DNA of 64,000 nt from a virus, in IMG/VR virus record IMGVR_UViG_3300043395_003089, positions 1-64,000 of that record; one strand, given 5' to 3'. Position 1 is the stretch's first letter, and every line of letters starts with the position of its first letter. Under the pieces are notes generated by a model that did not search any database, was not told the DNA's origin, and saw only the letters and a list, made by a program, of their open reading frames with translations. Positions 6,220 through 14,911 of this stretch are shown piece by piece. A program made the translations under genes and the position numbers.

Positions 6220-8859
6220 TTACTCGTCCTCGGGCAACGCAACCTCGCCGTCGCCGGGCACCAACTCTAGCCGCGGATCAGTGTGGCGCCAGAGCCGAAA
6301 GTGCCGCTGCCCGTTGACGTTCTGTTGCTCGATGCGGAACACGCGTTCCACGTGCGTCGAGCGCAACTTGCTGACGAGCGTACGCGGCGTGTCTTTCCAC
6401 TGAATCTGCTTGCTCTGCGCGAACGTTTCTAGCTCGGCGTGGAGCACGTTCGCGTTGACCGTCCGGCCGATGTTCGTGGGCGCGTGACGCGACTTGTAAC
6501 CGATCCACTGTTCGAGCAGCTCGACCAACGGGTCTTCCTCGTTGACGAATGCGTCGCGCTCGCCTTGGAGCGCCGACAGAACGTGATCAACATCGTCGGT
6601 GCCCCATCCGAGCACGCGGCCAATCACGCGACCAAGCGCCGCGAACGACGCCATGCGGAAGCGCTCGTTGCGCGTCGAGAGTCCGCCCTCGGCACGGATG
6701 CGCGCGGAGATCTGGCCCAGAAACCAGAGGTATTCGCCGAACAGCGCCCCGCGGTTATCGAGTAGATCGTTGACGAGCGTGCCGCGATCGGTGAACGACT
6801 GACGACGATCGAAACGCAAGATCAAGCAACGATCGGCGACGTCATCACGGCGAAAGCTCGCCGGGTTGCGCGTCGCGACCGCGATGAAGCTCTGCGGCTT
6901 GATCACGAGGTTCTCGTCATCGGTGAATAGCCGCCGCTTGTGCCACTTCGCGCCGGTTGCGTACGCGGCGATCGCATCGGGCACCCAATCGATGAAGCTG
7001 TCCGTGTTGTCGAACAGCGCGATCGGCGAGCGCGTTAGGATCACGCCGAAGTCGTCTTCCTTGTTTCGTTGGAGCACCATCGGATGCTCGGCGCCGGTCA
7101 GAACCAACTGCGCGTGCGTCACGCATGACGTGTTGTGCGTGACCGTGAAGTCACCGAGCAAGAATCGGCCGTCGCCGTCGAGCTGGAAGCCGAAGTATTC
7201 GCCGTCGCCGATCGGCTCGATCTTGAACCCAGTACGTAGGACGTCTTTGACTTGTTGACGTGGCTTGGCTTGCTTGCGCTTGAGCTTGCACGGAATGCGA
7301 TCGATGTGACCACTGATCGTCACGCGATAGTAACTACCCTCGAAGCCGATCGACTTGATCGTCGCCCACTTGATCGTCGAGTACGCCGCGAAGCCTAGGC
7401 TGCGCGCCAAAAACAGCACGTCATCGCGAAGGCCGACATCCTTCATGGTGATCTCGTAGTAGTTGTTCCCGAGGTAGCCGTCGGTATCTAGAAGCCCAGC
7501 AAGCAGGTTTAGCCGCACGGGCTCGCTATTGATGAGGTACTCGCGTGGGATTCGTTTTTCTCCGTCGACGACACAGGTCTTGAAGAACGTACGGAGCGGG
7601 TTTCGTCCAGCGCCGCCGAGCGCCCCAGACGTGAAATGGCAAGTCACGACGCCGTTGCGTGGGTCGACATGCTTGCGGATAGTCAAGCCGTGTTGTGTCG
7701 CGATCTCCTCGCAATAGGCGTGGATCTCAGTGTCGTTTTTGGTGATCGCGGCGCCATCCTTGTGACCGTCACCAAGCCATAGCCCAACCAGATACGGCTC
7801 TACGCTTACGGCCCGCGTTGGGAAATAGACGGGGCAGCGAAACAACAGCGCCTGATCACGGCCGAGCGCCGTGTAGCGTTGGTAGCGCTTGAATTCACCG
7901 ATTTCTGCGTCGACGATCTTGTTTCGGTTGATCCATTCGTTGCGCTTGTTCTTGTGGCCGCTCAACACGACCGTTAGCACATGCGCATCGTTGCAGACGA
8001 ACGCGTCACCCTTGATCGGCGTTACGCGATAGAGCGGCCCGTGGCCTTTGGTGGTTCCAGAAACTCGACGCGGCTTCGAGTCGGGCCCCATCACAAGATC
8101 ACCGTCGACAACCCGCTCGACGGGCTTGACCGAGCCGTCGAACATCAACACAGGCGTTCCGCGGCCGAGACACTTACCCGCCCCCATCACGCCCTCGACG
8201 AGCAGGATCGGCTTGTCGATCAACAAGTCAGGAAACGCCAGCGCGAAGATCCAGATCGTGAGCGCCTTGCGTTGCAGCTCGGGCGTGATGCCCGCGAGCC
8301 CCGCCGCGGCGAAATTCGGGTTGGTCAGCCGTTCGAGCAGCATGCCGTGCGGCCCGATGTCGGGATTCGCGCATGGATGTCCGTCGTCGTCGTCGGCGAA
8401 GAACACGCCGTCCTCGCCGTTGGTGACGCGCGTGATCGCCTCGCCGTCGATCTTGTACATGCAGCCGTCGTAGTTCGAGATGTAGCCCGTCGTCGTGCGC
8501 GGATCGCACGCAGCGAACCGGCGCATCTCGGCCTTGACGCCCTTACGCTGGATGTAGTGCCGCACGGCATCGTGGATCGCCGTGGTCCACGGTTCGTGTT
8601 CGAGCAGCCCATAGGTCTCGTTGAGGTACCCGAACCACGCCGCGCCGCCGCGGTTCGGCACGCGCAAGACTTCATGCGACGCGCCGATCACCGCGTACAT
8701 CTGCCCGCCGGGCTGCGCGAGCACGAATTGCGTGCCGCTGACGAGCTCCTGTTCGAGCACGTAGTGCCAGATCGCGAGCCGCTTGTGGCGCGCGTCTAGC
8801 CGATCATCGCGCATGATGCGGCCGACGCGCATCCGGTGTTCGGCGCCACTAACAGACAC
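6220..8859 (-). CDS. AAA+-like replicative helicase/primase-helicase with intein, 879 aa precursor
   Basis: After removal of a 347-residue intein (230-576) the host protein is 532 aa. The joined Walker A reads GVMGAGK-T. Later blocks include SPIALFDNTD as a Walker B-like strand, AVATRNP as sensor 1 and DRCLILRF with a candidate Arg finger, an arrangement seen in phage SF3/primase-helicase ATPases. The N-terminal 200 residues are not recognised and could be a primase remnant or a DNA-binding part. GTG 8859 lies 8 bases after the -10 of copy D; ATG 8832 is the alternative. It is transcribed divergently from the plus-strand replication block. Confidence 0.8.
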   Translation of the reverse strand: MSVSGAEHRMRVGRIMRDDRLDARHKRLAIWHYVLEQELVSGTQFVLAQPGGQMYAVIGASHEVLRVPNRGGAAWFGYLNETYGLLEHEPWTTAIHDAVRHYIQRKGVKAEMRRFAACDPRTTTGYISNYDGCMYKIDGEAITRVTNGEDGVFFADDDDGHPCANPDIGPHGMLLERLTNPNFAAAGLAGITPELQRKALTIWIFALAFPDLLIDKPILLVEGVMGAGKCLGRGTPVLMFDGSVKPVERVVDGDLVMGPDSKPRRVSGTTKGHGPLYRVTPIKGDAFVCNDAHVLTVVLSGHKNKRNEWINRNKIVDAEIGEFKRYQRYTALGRDQALLFRCPVYFPTRAVSVEPYLVGLWLGDGHKDGAAITKNDTEIHAYCEEIATQHGLTIRKHVDPRNGVVTCHFTSGALGGAGRNPLRTFFKTCVVDGEKRIPREYLINSEPVRLNLLAGLLDTDGYLGNNYYEITMKDVGLRDDVLFLARSLGFAAYSTIKWATIKSIGFEGSYYRVTISGHIDRIPCKLKRKQAKPRQQVKDVLRTGFKIEPIGDGEYFGFQLDGDGRFLLGDFTVTHNTSCVTHAQLVLTGAEHPMVLQRNKEDDFGVILTRSPIALFDNTDSFIDWVPDAIAAYATGAKWHKRRLFTDDENLVIKPQSFIAVATRNPASFRRDDVADRCLILRFDRRQSFTDRGTLVNDLLDNRGALFGEYLWFLGQISARIRAEGGLSTRNERFRMASFAALGRVIGRVLGWGTDDVDHVLSALQGERDAFVNEEDPLVELLEQWIGYKSRHAPTNIGRTVNANVLHAELETFAQSKQIQWKDTPRTLVSKLRSTHVERVFRIEQQNVNGQRHFRLWRHTDPRLELVPGDGEVALPEDE
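7132..8172 (-). mobile_element. Class 1 intein with LAGLIDADG endonuclease in the Walker A motif
   Basis: Residues 230-576. It begins with Cys (CLGRGTPVLMFDG) directly after GAGK and ends FTVTHN, followed by Thr as the +1 residue. Two LAGLIDADG motifs are visible: GLWLGDGHKDG and LLAGLLDTDGYLG. The insertion splits the P-loop between Lys and Thr, so ATPase activity requires splicing. Confidence 0.92.
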
Positions 8860-8867
8860 AGCTAGCT

Positions 8868-8892
8868 AGCCTACCTCACTGCCCTGCCAGCT
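8868..8892 (-). promoter_or_regulatory. Dyad promoter element, copy D
   Basis: Minus-strand AGCTGGCAGGGCAGTGAG, then G and TAGGCT, 8 bases before GTG 8859. The right arm of the dyad has one mismatch (CAGT). It is one half of a divergent pair with copy E, seven bases apart. Confidence 0.8.
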
Positions 8893-8899
8893 CGCCAAG

Positions 8900-8924
8900 C
8901 ACTGGCAGCCCAGCGAGCTAAGGT
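8900..8924 (+). promoter_or_regulatory. Dyad promoter element, copy E
   Basis: CACTGGCAGCCCAGCGAG, then C and TAAGGT, 8 bases before ATG 8933. It starts the rightward replication block. Confidence 0.8.
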
Positions 8925-8932
8925 GCTGCGCG

Positions 8933-9253
8933 ATGGCTCGTTACAACGTCTGCACGCAGCCGCGGTGCCGAAATCCGGTCGAAGTCACGCTTGAATCTCG
9001 ACGGTGCGGCATCCACGGCGGTGAAACCAAGCCCATGTGGGGCGTCTACCACGAGGAATACGGCTGGTTGACCGATACCGGCGTCGGTGGTTCGTACTCG
9101 TTCGATGTCGATCAGGTCTCGTGGTTCGAGAGCACCGATGACGCCGCTGCGAGCCTGCGCGCTTGTGATCTGCTCGAAGGCGAGGATCAGACCGAGGCTC
9201 GGGTCTCGCTCTGGCGCCGCATCGGGCCGTTTACGATCTTGCTGGTGAAGTGA
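8933..9253 (+). CDS. Unknown Cys-containing protein, 106 aa
   Basis: The first 30 residues hold four Cys and one His (CTQPRCRN ... RRCGIHGG) that could bind zinc; the rest is beta-rich. First gene of the rightward operon and coupled to the next gene by TGATG. No family recognised. Confidence 0.65.
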   Translation: MARYNVCTQPRCRNPVEVTLESRRCGIHGGETKPMWGVYHEEYGWLTDTGVGGSYSFDVDQVSWFESTDDAAASLRACDLLEGEDQTEARVSLWRRIGPFTILLVK

Positions 9254-9522
9254 TGGCGAACGAAGACTCGACACCCGGTATCTGGCAGAACGAGCGATGG
9301 ACCATCGTCTTGGCGCATGTCACGCACTGCATTTGGTCGCTCGGTTCAGCTTCAGCTTCCCGTGAGCATGCAGATCACCTAGTGATTCATTTTTCTGATG
9401 GCGGGATGCTTGAGCTATACGCGACAGACGCAACCGGCCCCGAGGCGCGAACCGCGGCGCGGCTAGAGATGGGTGATAGCTTCGTGCGAGCGCTCAACCA
9501 ATACTGGGAGACCAAGCGATGA
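9253..9522 (+). CDS. Unknown protein, 89 aa
   Basis: Trp-rich N-terminal half with alternating hydrophobic residues suggesting beta strands, and a helical end. ATG 9253 overlaps the previous stop as TGATG; the stop overlaps the helicase start as ATGA. Function unknown, but tight coupling ties its dosage to the helicase. Confidence 0.65.
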   Translation: MANEDSTPGIWQNERWTIVLAHVTHCIWSLGSASASREHADHLVIHFSDGGMLELYATDATGPEARTAARLEMGDSFVRALNQYWETKR

Positions 9523-12128
9523 TCACCGAGCTATCGAACAAGCCCGGCTTCTATCGCGTCTCGATGACCGAGCAACGCATCGCGCAGCTCGTCGGCGTGC
9601 CGGGCATCAAGTGGGATCTCGACGAAGATCTCTGCATCAAGGCCACGCATGCGACGATGCCGCGCAACGCGCTCGCGCTCCTCGATGATCCTGAAGCGAT
9701 CAAGATCCTCGAAGCCGCCAAGCAGCCCGGCGACTGGGAGGCGCGCGAAGCCCATTGGGCGCAGCTCGGCGTCAAGCCGCGTACGACGCAGCATCAGGCG
9801 ATCGACTTCATCGAAGGGCGCCGCGGCACGCTGCTCGCCGACGATATGCGCGTAGGCAAGGGGCATCCATTGTGGACACGCGTGCTCACCCCTGATGGCT
9901 GGATCACGATTGGCGCATTACAAGTCGGATCCGCCATTTTCGGTAGTGACGGCCGACAGCATCGCGTGACCGGTATTTTTGATCGTGGCCGACTACCCGT
10001 CTATCGTGTCCGGTTCTCGGACGGAGCATCTGTCCTAGTCGACGGGGATCATCTATGGCAAGCGTGGGATCATAACGCGTGGGCTCGTGGTGGTGCTCCA
10101 CAGATCCGATCGACGGATGTGCTGCTCGCGGATCTGACATACACGAATGGCAATCGAAAGTGGCGGATCCCGATGGTTCAGCCGATCGAGTTTCCGCCGT
10201 GCGAGTTGCCGATCGATCCTTACGTGCTTGGTGTGCTTCTCGGTGACGGCTCGTTCTGTGGTAGCTCTGTCGTGTTCACGCCCGGTGATGAACTAGTTCC
10301 GAAGGAAGTCGAGCGACGGCTACCGTCTGATGTGCGTCTCGTCGCAGACGCACGAGACGATCGCGCTACAACGTGGCGCATCAGCCGACGATCGGTTCAA
10401 AACAGCGTCCGAGCTGTACTCAACACCCTTGAGCTTTGGGGTTTGAGCTCAGCTGACAAATTTGTGCCCGACGTCTTCCTGTTCGCATCGATCGAACAAC
10501 GACTAGCGTTGCTGCGCGGCTTGATGGACACCGACGGCGAATTTTGTGATGGGCATGTCGCATTCTCGTCGGCGTCGAGAGCACTCGTAGATGCCGTCCG
10601 ATTTCTCGTCGAGAGTATGGGTGGTTGCGCGCGTGAGCCTAAGCCGAGAGAAGCGCCACGCTATACGTACCGCAACGAGAAACGAATCGGCCTTCCCTCG
10701 TTCCGCTTGAACATCTCGATGCCGGAAGGAATCTCGCCGTTCCTGACGCGCCAAGGCTACCAACCCCACTCTAAGTATTTTCCATCGAGGACGATCGCAG
10801 CGATCGAGCCTGCCGGTGTTGAGCACGTGCGCTGCATTTCTGTGGACGCGCCTGATCGCCTATACGTGACCGAGCACTGCATCGTCACACACAACACCGG
10901 TTCATGCGTCGGCGCGCACGATCCCGCGCGTGGCCCGCTTGTCGTCGTCGGGCCGCTTCCGTCGCGCGCTGTGTGGCTCGGCTGGTTCAAGCGGCTGTTT
11001 CCGGGCGTGCCCGTCGGCGTCGCGATCGGCCGCTCGTTCGATACGCAGGTCATGCACCAGCCGATCGTATTCGCGCACTACGACGTGATCCAGCACTGGC
11101 GTGCGATGTTCAAGATCGGCACGCTCGTGTTCGACGAGGCGCACGCGCTCTCGAATCCACGCGCGAAGCGCACCGAGGCCGCGGTGGTGCTACAGGCCTA
11201 CGCCGAATGCGTGGTCGCCGCGACCGGCACGCCGATCTGGAACCGACCGGCGACGATGCACTCGATCCTCGGGCTCGTCGCGCCCGGCGCGTGGGGTTCC
11301 GAGTACGACTTCGCGAATCGCTACGGCGCACCCGTGACGTCGGCCTACGGAACCAAGTACGAGGGGATCTCGAACGCCGAGGAGCTGCACGCGCGCCTCG
11401 GTGACGTGATGATCCGTCGACGGTGGCAGGATGTCAACCAAGACATCCCGCCGATCTCGCGCAGTGTGATCGTCGCCGAGGTGACCGAAGCCGAGCGCAA
11501 GCGGCTTGACATCCTCGCCGGAAAACTGAAGGGCGAGCGCTCGAACACGGCCGCGAATCTCGCCGCGTACCGACGGCAGATCACGAAGCTCAAGACCGTC
11601 GTGACGGTCGCCGAGGCCCAGAAGATCGTCTCGCGCGGCGAGCCTGTTGTCGTCTGGACGTGGCATCGCGACTTCGCGGAGCTACTCGCCGATCGTCTCG
11701 GTACGCCCTACGTGATCCACGGTGAGATCAACACCAACGAGCGCGAGCGACGCATGCAAGCGTGGAAAGACTCGCTCGTGCCGATGCCGCTCGTCGCGAC
11801 GATGGCCGTCGGGCAAGTCGCGATCGATCTCTCGCACGCGCGGTTCGCGATCTTCGCCGAAGTCGACTACATCCCGGCCGTGATCGCGCAGGCCGAGATG
11901 CGGACGTTCGAGGCCTCGCGGGCGATGTTCATCACGTTCGTGATCGCGAATCACATCGTTGATCAACGTCTCGTGCGTGCGCTCGTCGCCAAGTTGGCCT
12001 CGGCGGATCCGCTTGGCGTCGCGGCGGCGCGCGATTCGATCGATGCGTTGCGTGAGGCCCTCATGGGCCCCGAGGACCCGGGCGACTTGGATCGTTTGCT
12101 CGAAGATCTGATCGCGAGCGCGGCATGA
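9519..12128 (+). CDS. Snf2-type SF2 DNA helicase/translocase with intein, 869 aa precursor
   Basis: The spliced product is 524 aa. After a 90-residue N-terminal part, motif I reads LLADDMRVGK-T, motif II is LVFDEAHALSN and motif III is AATGTPIWN. The C-terminal RecA-like domain includes PVVVWTWHRDF and a TMAVGQVAIDL segment, as in small phage Snf2/DEAD-like helicases used in replication. ATG 9519 is coupled to the previous gene by ATGA. It is disrupted at motif I by an intein, at the same Lys-Thr step as the helicase encoded divergently at 6220-8859. Confidence 0.88.
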   Translation: MITELSNKPGFYRVSMTEQRIAQLVGVPGIKWDLDEDLCIKATHATMPRNALALLDDPEAIKILEAAKQPGDWEAREAHWAQLGVKPRTTQHQAIDFIEGRRGTLLADDMRVGKGHPLWTRVLTPDGWITIGALQVGSAIFGSDGRQHRVTGIFDRGRLPVYRVRFSDGASVLVDGDHLWQAWDHNAWARGGAPQIRSTDVLLADLTYTNGNRKWRIPMVQPIEFPPCELPIDPYVLGVLLGDGSFCGSSVVFTPGDELVPKEVERRLPSDVRLVADARDDRATTWRISRRSVQNSVRAVLNTLELWGLSSADKFVPDVFLFASIEQRLALLRGLMDTDGEFCDGHVAFSSASRALVDAVRFLVESMGGCAREPKPREAPRYTYRNEKRIGLPSFRLNISMPEGISPFLTRQGYQPHSKYFPSRTIAAIEPAGVEHVRCISVDAPDRLYVTEHCIVTHNTGSCVGAHDPARGPLVVVGPLPSRAVWLGWFKRLFPGVPVGVAIGRSFDTQVMHQPIVFAHYDVIQHWRAMFKIGTLVFDEAHALSNPRAKRTEAAVVLQAYAECVVAATGTPIWNRPATMHSILGLVAPGAWGSEYDFANRYGAPVTSAYGTKYEGISNAEELHARLGDVMIRRRWQDVNQDIPPISRSVIVAEVTEAERKRLDILAGKLKGERSNTAANLAAYRRQITKLKTVVTVAEAQKIVSRGEPVVVWTWHRDFAELLADRLGTPYVIHGEINTNERERRMQAWKDSLVPMPLVATMAVGQVAIDLSHARFAIFAEVDYIPAVIAQAEMRTFEASRAMFITFVIANHIVDQRLVRALVAKLASADPLGVAAARDSIDALREALMGPEDPGDLDRLLEDLIASAA
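9861..10895 (+). mobile_element. Class 3-like intein with LAGLIDADG endonuclease in helicase motif I
   Basis: Residues 115-459. The first residue is Gly (GHPLWTRVLTPDGW) rather than Cys or Ser. The class 3 signature is present: Trp180 in block B (GDHLW), Cys439 in block F (VRCISVDAP) and Thr457 in block G (CIVTHN). Endonuclease motifs are LGVLLGDGSF and LLRGLMDTDGEF. The +1 extein residue is Thr. In class 3 inteins the block F Cys replaces the missing N-terminal nucleophile. Confidence 0.88.
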
Positions 12129-12135
12129 GGCTAAG

Positions 12136-12459
12136 ATGCCCGACGTGAAGACGTACGTGCGAATCGATCTCGACACCAAAACGCTCGACGAGATCGATCG
12201 GCTGTCGCTCAAACACGGCCTCAGTCGCTCGGATTACATCGCGATGCTCGTCGAGAAACGCACGTTGCAGGACGAGCTGCAACCGTTACGCGATCTCGAA
12301 GTAATCGTGCGCGATATCCTCGGTCAGACTGGATATGGCTACGTAGCACGAGGCGAATTGAGTGATCGTGGCGCGCGTACCATCTTGCAGCGCCTTGATC
12401 TGCTTCGTAGCTGTCAGCCCAGCGAGGTAGCATCTCCGGGCAGTGACCCGCAGACCTAA
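12136..12459 (+). CDS. Ribbon-helix-helix DNA-binding protein, 107 aa
   Basis: Residues 5-45 (TYVRIDLDTKTLDEIDRLS, then SRSDYIAMLVEK) match the Arc/CopG/MetJ fold: one DNA-contacting strand followed by two helices. Such proteins bind short dyads as dimers, so this is a candidate regulator of the GCTG-N6-CAGC promoter family; that link is inference. Its last codons run through promoter copy F, giving an unusual C-terminal tail. GAGG lies 5 bases before ATG 12136. Confidence 0.8.
   Translation: MPDVKTYVRIDLDTKTLDEIDRLSLKHGLSRSDYIAMLVEKRTLQDELQPLRDLEVIVRDILGQTGYGYVARGELSDRGARTILQRLDLLRSCQPSEVASPGSDPQT
12409..12433 (+). promoter_or_regulatory. Dyad promoter element, copy F
   Basis: AGCTGTCAGCCCAGCGAG, then G and TAGCAT, 9 bases before GTG 12443. 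It lies inside the 3' end of the ribbon-helix-helix gene, which could therefore repress or activate the next gene directly. Confidence 0.8.
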
Positions 12460-12667
12460 AGCCGTCAACACAGCCTACAACCAAGGCGATAGCGTGTTGC
12501 GCTTCGAGATCGTGCCACACGAAGATCACGAAGCGCTGCTCATGACCGTGCGTGAGCTCAAGCTCGACGGAAAGATCGTTGCCGTGCGGCTCAACGAGCA
12601 CGAACTAACGGTCACGATCAGCAAGTTGTTCGAGTGCTTGACCAATCTGCAAGCGAGGCGGCAATGA
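12443..12667 (+). CDS. Unknown protein, 74 aa
   Basis: Small alpha/beta protein with a basic start and a repeated Val/Thr/Leu pattern. GTG 12443 is chosen from the spacing to copy F. Its stop overlaps the next ATG as ATGA. No family recognised. Confidence 0.6.
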   Translation: MTRRPKAVNTAYNQGDSVLRFEIVPHEDHEALLMTVRELKLDGKIVAVRLNEHELTVTISKLFECLTNLQARRQ

Positions 12668-12969
12668 CGTTGCGTTGTCAGATGTGGCTGCCTACGCCAG
12701 AGCCGCTAAGCAGCGCGGTTCAGCCAGAGCAATGCTCGCGCGAGGCGCGCTACATCGATACGGCCGGCGAGCTTCGCTGCTCGCTCTGCGACATGGCAAG
12801 CACGGCGACGAGCATCAGGCTTGGCGACATCCCGGAGTTGCTCCAAGCGCTCGAACGCTTGATCCATGATCCGGTCGCCTCGAAAGCCGACGAAGAAACC
12901 ATCAAGAGGCTGCTCTGGCGTAGCAACCTCGTTATCGCGCGACCCGAGAACCTGGAGGATCTTCTGTGA
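12664..12969 (+). CDS. Unknown Cys-containing protein, 101 aa
   Basis: Cys residues at CQMW, QCSRE and LRCSLCDMA could form a zinc site in the first 45 residues; the last 50 are helical. ATG 12664 is coupled upstream by ATGA and its end overlaps the dCMP deaminase start as GTGA. Function unknown. Confidence 0.65.
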   Translation: MTLRCQMWLPTPEPLSSAVQPEQCSREARYIDTAGELRCSLCDMASTATSIRLGDIPELLQALERLIHDPVASKADEETIKRLLWRSNLVIARPENLEDLL

Positions 12970-13421
12970 CTCAAGACCCAAACCTGACCCGCCCCGAGTG
13001 GGATGCCTACTTTTTGAATATCGCGCGTGCCGTCGCGGCACGCGGCTCGTGTCGACGCAAGCGCGTCGGCGCGGTCATCGTCGACTCTGAGGCCGCGATC
13101 ATCAGCACGGGCTACAACGGAGCGCCACGCAAGATGCCCGATTGCCTGGAAGTCGGTTGCGACGTGCGCATGATCGACGGCCGCGAGAGCTGCGTGCGAA
13201 CGATCCACGCCGAGAGCAACGCGATCGATTGGGCGCGGCGTAGCCTCGTTGGCGCGACGCTCTACACCAACGTGATTCCGTGCCGGCTCTGCGCGCTGCG
13301 CATCATCCAGGTCGGGATCGATCGTGTCGTCTACGAGGAAGAGTACATCTCGCAGGGCACCCTCGAAGTTCCCGAGATTCTCCACAGGGCCGGTGTCGTG
13401 CTCATGCGGGGTAGCGTGTGA
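12966..13421 (+). CDS. dCMP deaminase (ComEB family), 151 aa
   Basis: Zinc cytidine/deoxycytidylate deaminase fold. His81-Ala-Glu83 (TIHAESNAI) supplies one zinc ligand and the proton shuttle, and Pro105-Cys106-x-x-Cys109 supplies the other ligands. An extra Cys/His-rich loop (MPDCLEVGC) matches the dCMP deaminase subgroup. It converts dCMP to dUMP, the substrate of the thymidylate synthase at 23.2 kb. GTG 12966 has a strong GGAGG upstream and overlaps the previous stop. Confidence 0.93.
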   Translation: MTQDPNLTRPEWDAYFLNIARAVAARGSCRRKRVGAVIVDSEAAIISTGYNGAPRKMPDCLEVGCDVRMIDGRESCVRTIHAESNAIDWARRSLVGATLYTNVIPCRLCALRIIQVGIDRVVYEEEYISQGTLEVPEILHRAGVVLMRGSV

Positions 13422-13819
13422 AGCCCACCAAGTGCACGAAGTGCGGTCAGGAGTTTTGTTCCGATCATCTCGACATCGGAGCGCTCGTCGTATGGCGTCC
13501 TGACAGTGTCGAGATCAAGCTGTGCGTTGTCGCCGAAAATGGTGATCCGTTCACAATCACCGTCGACAAGCGAAACCATGTGCAGCTACGCAATCTCGCG
13601 ACCGATACCGAGATCGGAGCTGAGACCGAGATCGGCCAACGCTTGATCGGCTACGCGCTCCGTCGCGCGATCTGTCGTGGCATCGATACGAGCGAGTGCA
13701 TCCACGAGGAGCGCGACGTCGAGAACAGCAAGACACGCGTGACGATCAACCTCGGCAAGTTCAGCTTGCATCGTGCTGGTAGCCAGACCGGTCGTACGCC
13801 ACCGTTCCCGATCAAGTAG
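13418..13819 (+). CDS. Unknown protein with N-terminal zinc knuckle, 133 aa
   Basis: Begins KPTKCTKCGQEFCSDH, a CxxC pair plus Cys/His that could bind zinc. The rest is beta-rich with an Arg-rich region. GTG 13418 overlaps the deaminase stop. The final TAG is the start of promoter copy G. Confidence 0.65.
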   Translation: MKPTKCTKCGQEFCSDHLDIGALVVWRPDSVEIKLCVVAENGDPFTITVDKRNHVQLRNLATDTEIGAETEIGQRLIGYALRRAICRGIDTSECIHEERDVENSKTRVTINLGKFSLHRAGSQTGRTPPFPIK

Positions 13820-13842
13820 CTGTCAGACCACCGCGGTAGTGT
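13818..13842 (+). promoter_or_regulatory. Dyad promoter element, copy G
   Basis: AGCTGTCAGACCACCGCG, then G and TAGTGT, 6 bases before GTG 13849. It has the same CACC variant of the right arm as copy A. Confidence 0.8.
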
Positions 13843-13848
13843 TCTCAC

Positions 13849-14910
13849 GTGATCAAGCGCAACACGTGTTTCTTGTGCGGCGTCGAGCTCGAACCGGTCG
13901 TGCATGCACTCGCCAAGCAGCTCCATCCGCAGGTCGATGACTGCGAAGTCGAATACACCGACGAGTGGGGCATCTCGATCGAGCTGCCCGAAGTCGTCGA
14001 GCAGCCGTCGCTGATCACCGAAGCGGTCAACTCGGGCGTCGAGGATGGGATCCTGCTACAGCGCTTCCCGCCCGCCGACGAAGTCATCGCGGATTTCTTT
14101 CGCGAGCACGGGCTCGAAAAACTCGGTGGCCAGTCGTCGGGGCGCGGCTGGTCATCGTTCGCGCTCTACCAGCGTTGTCCGTACGCGTGGAAGCGCCGCT
14201 ACATCGATCAGGTTCGCTCGCCACTCTGGATCGAATCGCCGAGCCTCGCGATCGGCTCGCTCGTGCATGCGCTCCTCGCGTTGTACTACGGCAACATGAC
14301 CGAGAGCGCATACGCGCATCTGACGCCCGAGATGCTGTTCGAGTACGCGCGCTCGCGCGCCAACACCGAATTCGTCAACGAGGCGTGGCGGCTGTTCACG
14401 GCCTACGAGCTGTATTACCGCCACGAGCAAATCATCCCGCTAGCGATCGAGCACGACGTGCACGACCCGCGCACGCACGAATCGTGTCGCTACGATCTCG
14501 TCGCGTTCTTTCCCGAGGATCTGCCAGGCCGGCGCTCGGGGACGTACATCGTCGAGAGCAAGACCGCTGCGCGTTTCGACTACGAGACGCTCAACGGCTG
14601 GCAGAACGACGGTGAGTGCCTCGGCGAAGTCGCGCTCTGGAAGCGCCTCGGGCTAGACAAGCGCTTCGGCGAGCTGCGCGGCTTGATGGTCAACATCATC
14701 GGCAAGCAGAAAGAGCCGAAGATGCATCGCACGGTGATCGCGCCGTCGACGTGGCAGATCGATCAGCACTTGAAAGACCTGAAGCGCTGGGAGGGCCTGA
14801 TGAACCTCGCGCGCTCGACGGAAGTTTTCCCGCGCGCTCGTGGCGGCTGCATCAATCGCTACGGCATGTGCGGCGAATGGGACCACTGTTTGAACAACGA
14901 GGAGATTTGA
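13849..14910 (+). CDS. PD-(D/E)XK nuclease of the RecB/Cas4 type, 353 aa
   Basis: The core reads SFALYQRCPYAWKRRY (helix and first Cys), GSLVHALLALYYG (His of the motif), RYDLVAF (metal-binding Asp) and IVESKTAA (the ExK). Near the C-terminus GGCINRYGMCGEWDHC supplies three more Cys, so with the first one a 4Fe-4S cluster is likely, as in Cas4 and AddB. It probably resects DNA ends for the Sak4-like recombinase two genes downstream. The N-terminal 80 residues include CFLCG and are not recognised. GTG is set by copy G. Confidence 0.88.
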   Translation: MIKRNTCFLCGVELEPVVHALAKQLHPQVDDCEVEYTDEWGISIELPEVVEQPSLITEAVNSGVEDGILLQRFPPADEVIADFFREHGLEKLGGQSSGRGWSSFALYQRCPYAWKRRYIDQVRSPLWIESPSLAIGSLVHALLALYYGNMTESAYAHLTPEMLFEYARSRANTEFVNEAWRLFTAYELYYRHEQIIPLAIEHDVHDPRTHESCRYDLVAFFPEDLPGRRSGTYIVESKTAARFDYETLNGWQNDGECLGEVALWKRLGLDKRFGELRGLMVNIIGKQKEPKMHRTVIAPSTWQIDQHLKDLKRWEGLMNLARSTEVFPRARGGCINRYGMCGEWDHCLNNEEI

Positions 14911-14911
14911 G

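Noticed and set aside
3300-6300. Lanthipeptide modification enzymes next to the precursor-like gene
   Set aside because: Neighbours are an HNH nuclease, a TSCPD protein and small unknowns; none has LanB, LanC or LanM features.
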